Shown here: positions 8,742 to 16,820 of the stretch, piece after piece
Position numbering within the stretch: position 1 is the stretch's first letter
Layout: each line of letters starts with the position of its first letter
Notes under the pieces: model-generated
What the model was told of the DNA's origin: nothing
What the model saw: only the letters and a program-made list of their open reading frames with translations
The model's database searches: none
Assembly: GCA_903896045.1 (NCBI GenBank)
Contig: CAITWD010000018.1
Location: 62,001-126,000, forward strand
DNA from: an uncultured Actinomycetes bacterium
Lineage (GTDB): Bacteria > Actinomycetota > Thermoleophilia > Miltoncostaeales > Miltoncostaeaceae
Reading direction: 5' to 3'
Length of the DNA: 64,000 nt
Made by a program: the position numbers and the translations under genes

Positions 8742-8996
8742 TTACTCCCACCAGGTGCGGCGCTCGCGAAGTGAGTCGATCGCGATCCGGTCCCAGTATT
8801 GTGGGGATGACTGGATCGGGGCTCCCGTGTTGTCCGGGGCATCGACCCATTCGCGAAACGCGACATTGATCGCATCCCATGCGGTGTCGAGTTCGCTGAT
8901 GGTCAGATGCTCATACCGGGCAAACGCAGCAACTAGTTCCGGTGTGCGGAGCGGCGAATTCTCGACAAGCTTTTCGGAAAGCGGATCCCAACTCAT
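8742..8996 (-). CDS. Small conserved-looking protein of unknown function, 84 aa
   Basis: I do not recognise the family. The predicted 84-residue soluble protein starts MSWDPLSEKLVENSPL and ends in SLRERRTWWE, with several Trp residues and mainly helical composition. ATG 8996 is preferred over longer frames because TACGAT (on the minus strand, at 9009-9004) lies exactly 7 nt upstream, the leaderless spacing seen at many genes here. That promoter lies inside the first codons of the divergent cca-like gene, whose ATG (8997) is directly adjacent. Confidence 0.6.
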   Translation of the reverse strand: MSWDPLSEKLVENSPLRTPELVAAFARYEHLTISELDTAWDAINVAFREWVDAPDNTGAPIQSSPQYWDRIAIDSLRERRTWWE

Positions 8997-9009
8997 ATGC
9001 CGGATCGTA
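8997..9009 (-). promoter_or_regulatory. Leaderless-type -10 for the 84-aa gene
   Basis: On the minus strand TACGAT occupies 9009-9004 and is followed by 7 nt and then the ATG at 8996. It overlaps the coding start of the divergent gene. Confidence 0.45.
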
Positions 9010-10199
9010 GCGCTGATATTGGTGGGCTGCTGGCACACCCGATCATCGCCCTTGTCACCCCGCATCTTGTCGGTGAGGTGTGCGTCGTGGGGGGAATCGT
9101 GCGTGACGCGCTGCTTGGGCGCGCGCATCTGCATGACGTCGACCTTGTGGTGGAAGGTGATGCGATTGCAGTCGGTCGCACTGTCGCTCGAGAGCTCGGC
9201 TGCGGGCTCGTTACCCACGAACGTTTCGGAACGTGTGTCCTTGAGTTGCCACACCACGGCGGCCATGTTGATCTGATCTCGGCCCGATCGGAGACCTATC
9301 CCACGCCCGGTGCACTCCCGGTTGTCGGCCCTGGGAATCTTGCAGATGACCTTGGCCGTCGTGACTTTACAATCAACGCGATGGCGGTACGTGTGACAGG
9401 GCCCGAAACGGGTGCACTGATCGATCCATTCGGTGGGCAGCGTGATCTTTCGGCAGGTGTGATTCGGGCGCTTCGCGATGATGCGTTTATCGAGGATCCC
9501 AGCCGGATCGTGCGCGCGGCGCGGTATGCCGGGCGGCTCGGGTTCGCCATTTCTTTCGAGTCCGCTCAGGCGATCATTGCGGTCGCCGGTGGAATCGATT
9601 GGACCTCAACGCGGGTGGCGCGCGAATTGCAACGCTTGCTCGATGAGGAATCTCCCGCGTCGGCACTCGCACATCTCGTCGCCTTTGGGTGTCTTGGAAT
9701 CATCGACGTGTCGGCCGATGTCATCGCGCGTATCGATGCGGCGCATGATGTGTGGCGCCGCCTGACGCCGCATGCGCCGGATGTGGCCCGATGGGCATTG
9801 CGGGGTGGAGTTGCACTCACATCGGAGGTGCGCGACGTTATGGCGATTCCGGGATGGGCGCGAGGGGTTGCCCGTGAATTTGCGGATGGAGAAGCGTTGG
9901 CTGTGCAATGCGCGATGCCGTACAGCCCATCCTCGATTGACGCGCTCCTCGGTGCACGTCCGGTAGCAATGCAAATCGGTGCCCGTGCCGCAGGGGCCGA
10001 GGTGGTAGCGACGTGGTGGCGTGAGTGGCGCGATGTGCGTCCTGTGATCCGTGGCTCAGATCTTGCACGCTCTGGGGTGACCCCGGGACCTGCGATCGGT
10101 CGTGCGCTCGCAAAACTGCGTGTCGCAGTACTCGATGGTCAGGTCGAGGGGCGCGATGCGCAGCTGGAGTTCGCCGTGCGTGTTGCGCGGGATGCGTAA
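8997..10199 (+). CDS. cca: CCA tRNA nucleotidyltransferase / poly(A) polymerase family protein
   Basis: Class II nucleotidyltransferase. The 400-residue protein has the head-domain signature CVVGGIVRDALLGR followed by HDVDLVVEGDA (metal-binding Asp-x-Asp), the RRDFTINAMAV motif and, after about residue 170, IEDPSRIVRAARYAGRLGF, the RNA-binding neck. Members add or repair the CCA 3' end of tRNA, and the single tRNA gene in this window lacks an encoded CCA. No HD domain motif was recognised. ATG 8997 directly abuts the divergent gene start, so a slightly downstream start is possible. Confidence 0.82.
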   Translation: MPDRSADIGGLLAHPIIALVTPHLVGEVCVVGGIVRDALLGRAHLHDVDLVVEGDAIAVGRTVARELGCGLVTHERFGTCVLELPHHGGHVDLISARSETYPTPGALPVVGPGNLADDLGRRDFTINAMAVRVTGPETGALIDPFGGQRDLSAGVIRALRDDAFIEDPSRIVRAARYAGRLGFAISFESAQAIIAVAGGIDWTSTRVARELQRLLDEESPASALAHLVAFGCLGIIDVSADVIARIDAAHDVWRRLTPHAPDVARWALRGGVALTSEVRDVMAIPGWARGVAREFADGEALAVQCAMPYSPSSIDALLGARPVAMQIGARAAGAEVVATWWREWRDVRPVIRGSDLARSGVTPGPAIGRALAKLRVAVLDGQVEGRDAQLEFAVRVARDA

Positions 10200-10948
10200 T
10201 GGCGGATCCTGAGCTTGTTGTCGTGCCGGTCGATGGTCCGGCGGGAGCGGTGTTTACGACACGCATCGGCGGCGTGAGCATCGGTCCGTATGCCCAGATG
10301 AACCTTGGTGCCCACGTCGCTGACGATCCTGACTCGGTCCGCGCGAATCGTGGAGCGCTCTGTGCGCGTCTTGGGATTGATCCTGCCCGTGTCCAGCTTG
10401 GCAGCCAGGTCCATGGGGTACATATTGGTGCGGCGATCGATCCACTGCCAGAGAGCGCATTCCTCGCGCCCGACTCTGCGTGGCCCGATCGCGATGGCAT
10501 CTGGTCCCAGACCCCAGGTGTTGCCGTCGGCGTCTTCGGTGCCGATTGCCTTCCGGTGCTGTTGTGGCGACGTGACCGCCCCAAGGTCGCCGCGGTGCAT
10601 GTCGGCTGGAAGGGCCTTATCGGCGGTATTCTTGAGGCAGCAGTCGCGATCCTCGACGCGCCGGGTCGTACCGGTGTGGCAATCGGCCCGGGGATCGGCC
10701 CCTGTTGTTATGAGGTGGGCGATGAGCTGCAGGATCAGTTCTCGCGCCGCTTCGGTGACCACGTCATTGCGGGCCGCGCAGTCAACCTTGCCGCAGCGGC
10801 GCAGTCTGCGCTGCGCACGGTGGGGATCCCCGAGGATGCGATCTGGGCACTGGAGACCTGTACGTCATGCGATGTACATCGTTGGTTTAGCTATCGACGC
10901 GATGGTGCGCCCACGGGGCGCCAAATGGGGCTTATCTGGCCCGTGTAG
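10199..10948 (+). CDS. pgeF: Multicopper-oxidase-like laccase-domain protein PgeF (YfiH), peptidoglycan editing factor
   Basis: Members of this family act as purine nucleoside phosphorylase/adenosine deaminase-like enzymes and in E. coli edit mis-incorporated peptidoglycan precursors. The 249-residue protein shows the conserved Cys/His set: SQVHG, GADCLPVLL, AAVHVGWKGLIGG and GIGPCCYEVG, and ends with FSYRRDGAPTGRQMGLI. The ATG is taken from the TAATG junction with the upstream gene, a 1-nt overlap that implies coupling. An orphan partner in an otherwise unrelated two-gene unit. Confidence 0.88.
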   Translation: MADPELVVVPVDGPAGAVFTTRIGGVSIGPYAQMNLGAHVADDPDSVRANRGALCARLGIDPARVQLGSQVHGVHIGAAIDPLPESAFLAPDSAWPDRDGIWSQTPGVAVGVFGADCLPVLLWRRDRPKVAAVHVGWKGLIGGILEAAVAILDAPGRTGVAIGPGIGPCCYEVGDELQDQFSRRFGDHVIAGRAVNLAAAAQSALRTVGIPEDAIWALETCTSCDVHRWFSYRRDGAPTGRQMGLIWPV

Positions 10949-11102
10949 GCACATTTCTCTGGTCTTCGGTCTGAGAAGGTTCTCGCGCACCCAAAAAATC
11001 GATGCATGTGACGGGTGTTGTTACATTCTTTGCACACACGAAAGGATCGTGTGAGGTGCCGAATCCGGCGCAAACGTGAGTTGTGATCAGTCAGGGGTGG
11101 GG

Positions 11103-12338
11103 ATGCGATTGAGTTCTCGCAGGTTAGCTGGGGGCGCGATTGCCGGCTGCGCCGCAGTCGTTGCTGTCGGCGCTGGTGCGGTGTTGGCATCTGGTGCCAC
11201 GCAGGCCCACGTCGTCAAGATTGGTCTTGAGGCCCCGCTGACGGGCGACAATGGCCTTTTGGGACAGGGAATGCTGCATGGCGCGCAACTTGCGGCGCAA
11301 CGCATCAACGCCAATGGCGGCATCATTGGACCGAACGGGAAGCCGGGCTACCGCATTCAGATCGTGCCAATCAATGACACGGCAAGCTCCGGACCAAATG
11401 TCGGGCAGGCCGATAAGGCAACTGGTATTGCACATGCGAAAGCGGCGATTGCCCAGGGCATCAAGTTTGTCGTCGGGCCGTACAACTCAGGCGTTGGTGT
11501 CGGTACCCTGCCGATCTACCTGCAGCACGGCATTTTCCCTGTGCGCTTGACCTCGCGGAATGCCACAAGTGGGCTCGGCGCGACCTTGCAGCCAATGACC
11601 TACCAAATCGCTCCCGTGACAACGAAGGCGCTCACGACATGGCTGCACTCCAAGAGTGTTGCGGTCATCTATGACGCCACCGACCCGGCGGGCTATCCGA
11701 TCGCCGAGAAGAACGCTGTGATTGCGGGGCTGACCGCCAAGCATGTCGCGACAACACAATTCCCGATCAACACACAAACCGGCAATAAGACAACCTATGG
11801 GGCAGCTGTTGCCGCAGCCGAGGCAACGCATCCATCGTCGATCTTCGTGGTGACCTACACGCCAGAGGCAGCGATCATTGCCAAGGCCATCACCAGCAGC
11901 AGGACCTCATCAAAGTGCTTGCTTGATTTCAGTGCCTATGGCATTGACTACATCGCCAAGGCCGGGCTGCACGCAGCTGCCAAGTGCCCCGTCGTCGGTG
12001 TGCCAAGTCCAGAAGTATTTGCCGGTGCAGCCCCGTATGTCTCGGCCTACCGTGCAGCATTCCATGCTGCCCCGGGTGTCTGGTCCCCATACACCTATGA
12101 CTCGGTGGGATTGCTCGCGTACATGGTGAACCACTACGGCAAGCACGCCTACTACGTGGCCTATCTCAACAAGGCCCTTCCAACTGTGACCCGCTTCTCC
12201 GGTTGGACAAATAAGGTGAAGATCGCCCCGAAGACTCTCGATCGATCCCCTGCAACGCTTGTGGTCAATTCGCCCGCATCGCGGACATCCTTTGTGGTGA
12301 ACCCCGCATGGGCAAAAGCAGTCGGGTACGGCGGATAA
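11103..12338 (+). CDS. Branched-chain amino-acid type ABC transporter substrate-binding protein
   Basis: Periplasmic-binding-protein fold of the Leu/Ile/Val family (Peripla_BP_6 type). The 411-residue precursor starts with a basic N-terminus and a hydrophobic segment ending near ATQAHVV. An IAG-C triplet resembles a lipobox but is followed by more hydrophobic residues, so a plain Sec signal is equally possible. The mature part starts VVKIGLEAPLTGDNG and includes KFVVGPYNSGVG. ATG 11103 follows AGGGGTGGGG and is preferred over the earlier in-frame start at 11076. No permease or ATPase genes adjoin, so it is an orphan receptor here. Substrate unknown. Confidence 0.85.
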   Translation: MRLSSRRLAGGAIAGCAAVVAVGAGAVLASGATQAHVVKIGLEAPLTGDNGLLGQGMLHGAQLAAQRINANGGIIGPNGKPGYRIQIVPINDTASSGPNVGQADKATGIAHAKAAIAQGIKFVVGPYNSGVGVGTLPIYLQHGIFPVRLTSRNATSGLGATLQPMTYQIAPVTTKALTTWLHSKSVAVIYDATDPAGYPIAEKNAVIAGLTAKHVATTQFPINTQTGNKTTYGAAVAAAEATHPSSIFVVTYTPEAAIIAKAITSSRTSSKCLLDFSAYGIDYIAKAGLHAAAKCPVVGVPSPEVFAGAAPYVSAYRAAFHAAPGVWSPYTYDSVGLLAYMVNHYGKHAYYVAYLNKALPTVTRFSGWTNKVKIAPKTLDRSPATLVVNSPASRTSFVVNPAWAKAVGYGG

Positions 12339-12351
12339 CTGATGAACCTCG

Positions 12352-12385
12352 TGGTCGGGCGATCGCTCAATCGATCGCCCGACCA
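12352..12385 (+). terminator. Perfect 14-bp hairpin after the substrate-binding protein
   Basis: TGGTCGGGCGATCG and CGATCGCCCGACCA are exact reverse complements separated by 6 nt (CTCAAT). The hairpin begins 14 nt after the stop codon. The following TTGGTGTTCGG is only weakly T-rich. Confidence 0.75.
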
Positions 12386-12439
12386 TTGGTGTTCGGTTCG
12401 ACGGCATGTGATGTCGCCGAGATCTGCAAGCATTGCGGG

Positions 12440-13150
12440 GTGAGCGATTCCCTTTCTCTCGACACGGACGCCCTCCGGGACGCAGTCACATCAACGACTG
12501 CCGAGATTGCCGCAGCCGCGGTGCGCTCTGGCCGGGGTCCAGACGCTGTCGAGTTGCTGGTGGCGGGGAAGTATGTGTCACCGGCAGAGGCCGCGCTGTT
12601 CCCGGACGCGGGAATCCATCTGATTGGCGAAAACCGCCTTCAGCAGCTCCAAGAAAAGCAGGACCTTTTGGGGCAGGCGTTGACGTTTGACTTCATCGGG
12701 CATCTCCAGCGCCGCAAGGTCCGCGAGGTGCTTGGCAGGGTTCGGCTCATCCATAGTGTTGATTCAGTTGCACTCGCGACAGAAATCGCGGCACGGGCGG
12801 AAGGTCCCACGCGGGTGCTTGTCGAAGTCAACGCCGATGAGGAACCCAGTAAATCCGGAATTTTTCCGTCACAGGTTGACGCGTTCGTCGCACAGATCTC
12901 CGATTTGGAGCACATCGTGATCGGCGGGCTCATGGCAATGCCGGCGTCCACTGCGGATCCAGAAGGAAGTCGGGCAGCTTTTTCACGCGTGCGCGAATTG
13001 GGCGAACGACTTGCAGTTGCGTGGGATGGACGTCACGATTTTCGTGACTTCTCAATGGGAACCAGTCAGGATTACGTGGTTGCAGTCGAAGAGGGTGCAA
13101 CCATCGTGCGTCTCGGGCGTGGACTAATCGAGCGGGGAAAGGTCGAATAG
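12440..13150 (+). CDS. yggS: YggS/PLPBP family pyridoxal-phosphate homeostasis protein
   Basis: Fold-type III PLP-binding protein controlling PLP and amino-acid/keto-acid balance; no catalytic reaction is established for the family. The 236-residue protein shows the PLP lysine in ELLVAGKYVSP, then IHLIGENRLQQLQEK, FDFIGHLQRRK, and near the end DFSMGTSQDYVVAVEEG and VRLGRGL. GTG 12440 is the best start; the frame is open further upstream but runs through the terminator. The stop overlaps the sepF GTG by one base. Confidence 0.93.
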   Translation: MSDSLSLDTDALRDAVTSTTAEIAAAAVRSGRGPDAVELLVAGKYVSPAEAALFPDAGIHLIGENRLQQLQEKQDLLGQALTFDFIGHLQRRKVREVLGRVRLIHSVDSVALATEIAARAEGPTRVLVEVNADEEPSKSGIFPSQVDAFVAQISDLEHIVIGGLMAMPASTADPEGSRAAFSRVRELGERLAVAWDGRHDFRDFSMGTSQDYVVAVEEGATIVRLGRGLIERGKVE

Positions 13151-13719
13151 TGGCAATCGGCGATATGTGGCACAAGACACTCGTGTATTTCGGCATGGCC
13201 GATGGCCACGACGATTTTCATGATGATGAATACGAAGACGTCGAACCCACCCGGACCTCGTCGTCCTCTCGTAGTACCTACGCCGAGGAGGACCTCGAAC
13301 GTAGCTACCGTGATCGTCCGAATGTGCGACGCCTCTCGACGCGTCGGCGTGATGACTTTGATGACATCTACTCAGACTCTGGCTCATCGCGCTCAGCTGC
13401 GCGCCACACGGTCGTGCGTGCGGTCGAACCACGCTCCTCGCGCTCGGAGGTGCACCTGATCATGCCGAAGAACTTCAATGACGCCCAGCAGATTGCCGAC
13501 AAGTTCAAGGCAAGCGTGCCGGTGATATTAAACCTCCAGGCGGCAGAAACCGATCTCTCAAAGCGATTGATCGATTTTGCAAGTGGTCTGACCTACGCTC
13601 TTGACGGGGGCATGCAGCGCGTCGCCGACAAGGTCTTCATGCTGACGCCGCGCAATGTGGAGTTGTCTGCCGAAGAGCGTGCGCGCCTTCTTGAGAAGGG
13701 CTTTTTCAACCAGTATTGA
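13150..13719 (+). CDS. sepF: Cell division protein SepF
   Basis: SepF tethers FtsZ to the membrane and shapes the Z-ring in Gram-positives, actinobacteria and cyanobacteria. The 189-residue protein has a short N-terminal segment (MWHKTLVYFGMAD) that would form the amphipathic membrane helix, a long charged, Asp/Ser/Arg-rich linker (about residues 20-95), and the C-terminal domain beginning EVHLIMPKNFNDAQQIAD, with VILNLQAAETDLSKRLIDF and GLTYALDGGMQRVADKVFML. GTG start overlapping yggS. Position between yggS and yggT is the classic division-cluster context. Confidence 0.95.
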   Translation: MAIGDMWHKTLVYFGMADGHDDFHDDEYEDVEPTRTSSSSRSTYAEEDLERSYRDRPNVRRLSTRRRDDFDDIYSDSGSSRSAARHTVVRAVEPRSSRSEVHLIMPKNFNDAQQIADKFKASVPVILNLQAAETDLSKRLIDFASGLTYALDGGMQRVADKVFMLTPRNVELSAEERARLLEKGFFNQY

Positions 13720-14531
13720 GCACGACCTCTGATCCGCAGCAGGTGTGGCCCACCTCGATCGGCCTGGTTGGCGCGGGGGCGATGGGTCGCGCCATGTTGG
13801 CGGGATTGGTACGCGCCCGTCCAGATCTTGGGTCTGCGTGTGTGATCGCCGATCAAATTCCTGCGGCAGCAGCTGCCTGCGCCGACGAGATCGGTGGGTC
13901 GGTTGGGCAAATTTCCGACGCCGCCGCCTGTGAACTTGTGGTGTGTGCGGTCAAGCCCAAGGATGCCGAGGCCGCATTGACGGCGATTGCTGGTCATGTG
14001 GGCCCGAAAACGGTGGTGATCTCTGTTATCGCAGGATGGGATCTTGCGCGTCTCGCTGCCGCTGCACCCGGCGTGTGTTTCGTGCGCACGATGCCAAATC
14101 TTGCCGTGCGTCATGGCGCCGGCGTGATTGCGGTTGCCGATGACGGGGGCGCGGCCATGGCCGACAATGTCGCGGTCACGATCCTGGAGGGGCTCGGCGA
14201 GGTCGTGGTGCTTGCGGAATCGCTCTTTCCGGCTGCAACCGCACTTGCCGGGAGCGGCCCTGGGCTGCTTGCACTGATCGTCGAGGCGTTTGAAGAGGGC
14301 GCGGTGGCGAGCGGATTGTCACGCGATCAGGCGCGCGCGATGGCGCGCGGTGTGGTTGCCGGAACTGCGGCGCTCTTGAGCGATGATCCAGATCCTGCCG
14401 AGTTGCGCCAGCGCGTGAGCTCTCCTGCGGGTACGACGATCGCCGGACTGCTCGTGCTCGAGCGCGGTAGCGTGCGTGCGCATGTCGCGGATGCCATTGT
14501 CGCGGCCGCACAGCGCGCCGCGGAACTTTAG
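13716..14531 (+). CDS. proC: Pyrroline-5-carboxylate reductase
   Basis: Reduces pyrroline-5-carboxylate to proline with NAD(P)H. The 271-residue protein opens with the Rossmann motif IGLVGAGAMGRAMLAGLV and contains FVRTMPNLAVRHGAGV and the C-terminal signature region LRQRVSSPAGTTIAGLLVLE. TTG start at 13716 overlaps the sepF stop (TTGA). Its place inside the division operon is a common arrangement in actinobacteria and Firmicutes. Confidence 0.94.
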   Translation: MSTTSDPQQVWPTSIGLVGAGAMGRAMLAGLVRARPDLGSACVIADQIPAAAAACADEIGGSVGQISDAAACELVVCAVKPKDAEAALTAIAGHVGPKTVVISVIAGWDLARLAAAAPGVCFVRTMPNLAVRHGAGVIAVADDGGAAMADNVAVTILEGLGEVVVLAESLFPAATALAGSGPGLLALIVEAFEEGAVASGLSRDQARAMARGVVAGTAALLSDDPDPAELRQRVSSPAGTTIAGLLVLERGSVRAHVADAIVAAAQRAAEL

Positions 14532-14541
14532 GCCTAGCCAG

Positions 14542-14814
14542 ATGAGTGCCGTTGCCGCGTATGTCGACGCCGTGTTTATGGTGTTTTTCCTGGTGCTTCT
14601 GATCCGGATTGCGCTGTCGTATTTCACCTTTGTGCCCTCCCGGCGAAGCACCCAGGCGGCGCGGGATTTCGTCGTGGATTCAACCGATTGGTATCTGCGC
14701 CCGTTTCGTCGAGTGATTCCGCCGCTGGGGATGTTTGATCTCTCGCCGATCGTTGCGTTTATCGTGCTGGGAATCGTGCAGCAGCTCGTGGTGTCGCTAC
14801 TGAATGGGTTCTAA
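14542..14814 (+). CDS. yggT: YggT family membrane protein
   Basis: Small membrane protein of 90 residues with two predicted transmembrane helices (about 5-27 and 68-88) flanking a cytosolic or loop segment STDWYLRPFRRVIPPLG, the most conserved part of the family. Role is not firmly established; the gene is regularly found beside sepF and yggS and is linked to division or osmotic homeostasis. ATG 14542 was chosen because earlier in-frame starts would lie in proC. Overlaps the next gene by 11 nt. Confidence 0.9.
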   Translation: MSAVAAYVDAVFMVFFLVLLIRIALSYFTFVPSRRSTQAARDFVVDSTDWYLRPFRRVIPPLGMFDLSPIVAFIVLGIVQQLVVSLLNGF

Positions 14815-15133
14815 TTCGGTTCCTGAGTGGTTGCGGGTGCGCGAGGGTGGCGTGGTGATGAGTGTCAAAGCGGTGCCCCGTGCCAGGCGGACACAGGTCG
14901 TGGGCATGCAAGATGGTGCGGTACGCATTCAAATTGCCGCTGCGCCCCATAAGGGGCAGTCAAATGCGGCGCTGTGTGCATATCTTGCGGCATCGGCAGG
15001 GGTCCGTCCGAGTGCGGTGCGGGTCGGCCGTGGTTCATCAGGAGCGCGAAAGCTGGTAGAGATAGATGGCGCAAGCGACGCACTCATTGCGGCCCTAGTG
15101 CAATCGATCACCCCTCTGATTGAGGTTGCATGA
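14804..15133 (+). CDS. DUF167 (YggU) family protein
   Basis: Small alpha/beta protein of unknown biochemical role, 109 residues. The family signature is visible: VKAVPRARRTQVVG, RIQIAAAPHKGQSNAAL and RVGRGSSGARKLVEI. The ATG at 14804 lies inside yggT and the stop overlaps lspA, consistent with one continuous operon. Confidence 0.88.
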   Translation: MGSNSVPEWLRVREGGVVMSVKAVPRARRTQVVGMQDGAVRIQIAAAPHKGQSNAALCAYLAASAGVRPSAVRVGRGSSGARKLVEIDGASDALIAALVQSITPLIEVA

Positions 15134-15678
15134 CCCGTACTCGCGGTGCGCTCCATGCGCGTGATGTCGATATGGCCACCGAACGCCGACTCCGTCGCGA
15201 GTCGCGGGATCGGTGGGTGCGGCTGATTGTGGTTGCCGCGATCGCGTTGGTGCTCGATCAGATCATCAAAGCCATTATTCGGCATCAGTTGGCCGTCGGG
15301 GAGGGGTGGTCGATTACCGCGCATGTCGCAATCACCCGCGTGACCAATCACGGCATCGCATTTGGAATGTTTCCTGGCCAGCAGGCCATCATTGGTGTGA
15401 TTACGGTGTTGGCGTTGTGTGGGATTGCGATTGCGCTGTCGCGCTTGGTGCGACGCAATGCGATTGCGGGAATTGGGGCCGGGCTGCTTGTTGGTGGAAG
15501 TCTGGGCAATTTGATCGATCGCCTCGTGCACGGTGGCGTCACCGATTACATTGATTTCTCGTTTTGGCCGACCTTCAACATCGCGGATTGCTGCATCACG
15601 ATTGGCGCGGCGATGATTGTGCTGGGGTTGCTGCAAGGAGATGGTCAAGAGGATCTCGCTGAGGGTGCCACGTCGTGA
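15130..15678 (+). CDS. lspA: Lipoprotein signal peptidase (prolipoprotein signal peptidase II)
   Basis: Membrane aspartyl protease that cleaves signal peptides of prolipoproteins. The 182-residue protein has four predicted membrane helices. The conserved boxes are LVLDQIIKAII, VTNHGIAFGMF, GGSLGNLIDRLVHGGVTDY and FWPTFNIADCCI, including the two catalytic aspartates. An N-terminal extension of about 30 charged residues precedes the first helix, so an internal start is possible (for example the in-frame ATG encoding MATERRL). Overlaps yggU by 4 nt. Confidence 0.94.
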   Translation: MTRTRGALHARDVDMATERRLRRESRDRWVRLIVVAAIALVLDQIIKAIIRHQLAVGEGWSITAHVAITRVTNHGIAFGMFPGQQAIIGVITVLALCGIAIALSRLVRRNAIAGIGAGLLVGGSLGNLIDRLVHGGVTDYIDFSFWPTFNIADCCITIGAAMIVLGLLQGDGQEDLAEGATS

Positions 15679-15706
15679 TCGGCGGTTCAGCCACCGATGT
15701 GCGTCG

Positions 15707-16651
15707 ATGAGCGATGCGCCAGACGCGCATGTTCGGCTTGTCGTGGAACCCGCGGCCGTTGGAGCTCGCATTGATGTCTTTCTGGGCGCCCGCGATGAGG
15801 TCGGAAGCCGAGCAGAAGCACAACGCTTGATTCTCGACGGACGCGTGCTGGTCGATGGCGCCGTCCCGCGCAAACGCGATGTGGTGACAGAAGGTGCCGT
15901 TATCGAGGTGCGCTTGCGTGCGGAGGAGACAAGCGAGCTGGTCCCCGACGCAAGCATCGCTTTTCGAGTTGCCTATGAGGACCCGCATCTGCTTGTCGTC
16001 GATAAGCCTGCCGGGTTGGTCGTGCATCCTGCGCGCGGTCATGCGACCGGCACCCTGGTGCATGGCTTGCTTGGGCTCGCCGCCGCGGGCGGGGACGACC
16101 CGACGCGGCCGGGCATCGTGCATCGACTTGATCGCGATACCAGCGGATTGATGGTTGTCGCACGATCCGATACCGCGCATCGCCGTTTGCAGCAGATGTT
16201 GCGCGACCGGGATATCGACCGCAGATATTTGGTGCTGGTCCATGGCGAGCCACCGCCTGCATTCAGCATTGACCGGCCGATCGCCCGGCATGCGCGCGAT
16301 CGCCTGCGCATGGCAGTTGTCAATACCGGGACCGGACGCGAGGCAATCACCCATCTTCGGGTCATTGAACGATTTACTGGCGTGGCCTTGTGTGAGGCGC
16401 GTCTTGAGACCGGGCGTACCCACCAGATTCGCGTCCACCTCGAATCGGCGGGTTTTCCCGTCGTCGGTGATCCGGTCTATGGCCGCCGCGCCGATCGACG
16501 AGGGCTTGATCGGCAGTTTTTGCATGCCTACAAGCTCTCCTTTACGCACCCTATTGCAGGGTGTGAACCGGTCGCATGCGAGAGCCCGTTGCCGCATGAG
16601 CTGGAATTGAGTCTCAACCGCGAACGTGCACGGGTCCCGCGGCGCGCATAA
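15707..16651 (+). CDS. rluD: RluA-family 23S rRNA pseudouridine synthase (RluD-like)
   Basis: Isomerises uridines in 23S rRNA. The 314-residue protein has an N-terminal S4-like RNA-binding domain (about residues 15-75, SRAEAQRLILDGRVLVDG) followed by the catalytic domain with VVDKPAGLVVHPARGH and the active-site HRLDRDTSGLMVVA, where the Asp is the catalytic nucleophile. ATG 15707 was chosen because earlier in-frame codons overlap lspA. Its position after lspA is widely conserved. Confidence 0.93.
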   Translation: MSDAPDAHVRLVVEPAAVGARIDVFLGARDEVGSRAEAQRLILDGRVLVDGAVPRKRDVVTEGAVIEVRLRAEETSELVPDASIAFRVAYEDPHLLVVDKPAGLVVHPARGHATGTLVHGLLGLAAAGGDDPTRPGIVHRLDRDTSGLMVVARSDTAHRRLQQMLRDRDIDRRYLVLVHGEPPPAFSIDRPIARHARDRLRMAVVNTGTGREAITHLRVIERFTGVALCEARLETGRTHQIRVHLESAGFPVVGDPVYGRRADRRGLDRQFLHAYKLSFTHPIAGCEPVACESPLPHELELSLNRERARVPRRA

Positions 16652-16820
16652 ATCTCCCGCAGGCGGCCCATACGCGCTAAGATCCCGCGCTGAAGGTTTC
16701 TCGTACTCCATCTACCCGTCGCGAGAACCCCCGGTGGTGGTGCCGTCAGTGCAGTCTGCACGCTCGGTCCATCGGGAACGTGACGGTCATCTATGAACAA
16801 CCATTATGTGAGGAGCTGTC
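16652..16820 (+). promoter_or_regulatory. Promoter and leader region of the rpsB operon
   Basis: This 169-nt spacer is long for the window. A TAAGAT hexamer at about 16677-16682 fits a -10 element; no good -35 was seen. The rest would be an untranslated leader ending in a strong GAGGAG ribosome site just before the GTG at 16821. Leaders before rpsB can bind ribosomal protein S2; I could not define a specific structure. Confidence 0.35.

Noticed and set aside
11103-11200. Lipoprotein call for the substrate-binding protein
   Set aside because: IAG-C matches a lipobox but lies in the middle of the hydrophobic segment, with more hydrophobic residues after the Cys, so a normal signal peptide is as likely.
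14929-16711. Long minus-strand frames opposite lspA and rluD (342 and 371 codons)
   Set aside because: They overlap two well-supported genes and show no domain; typical of high-GC antisense frames.
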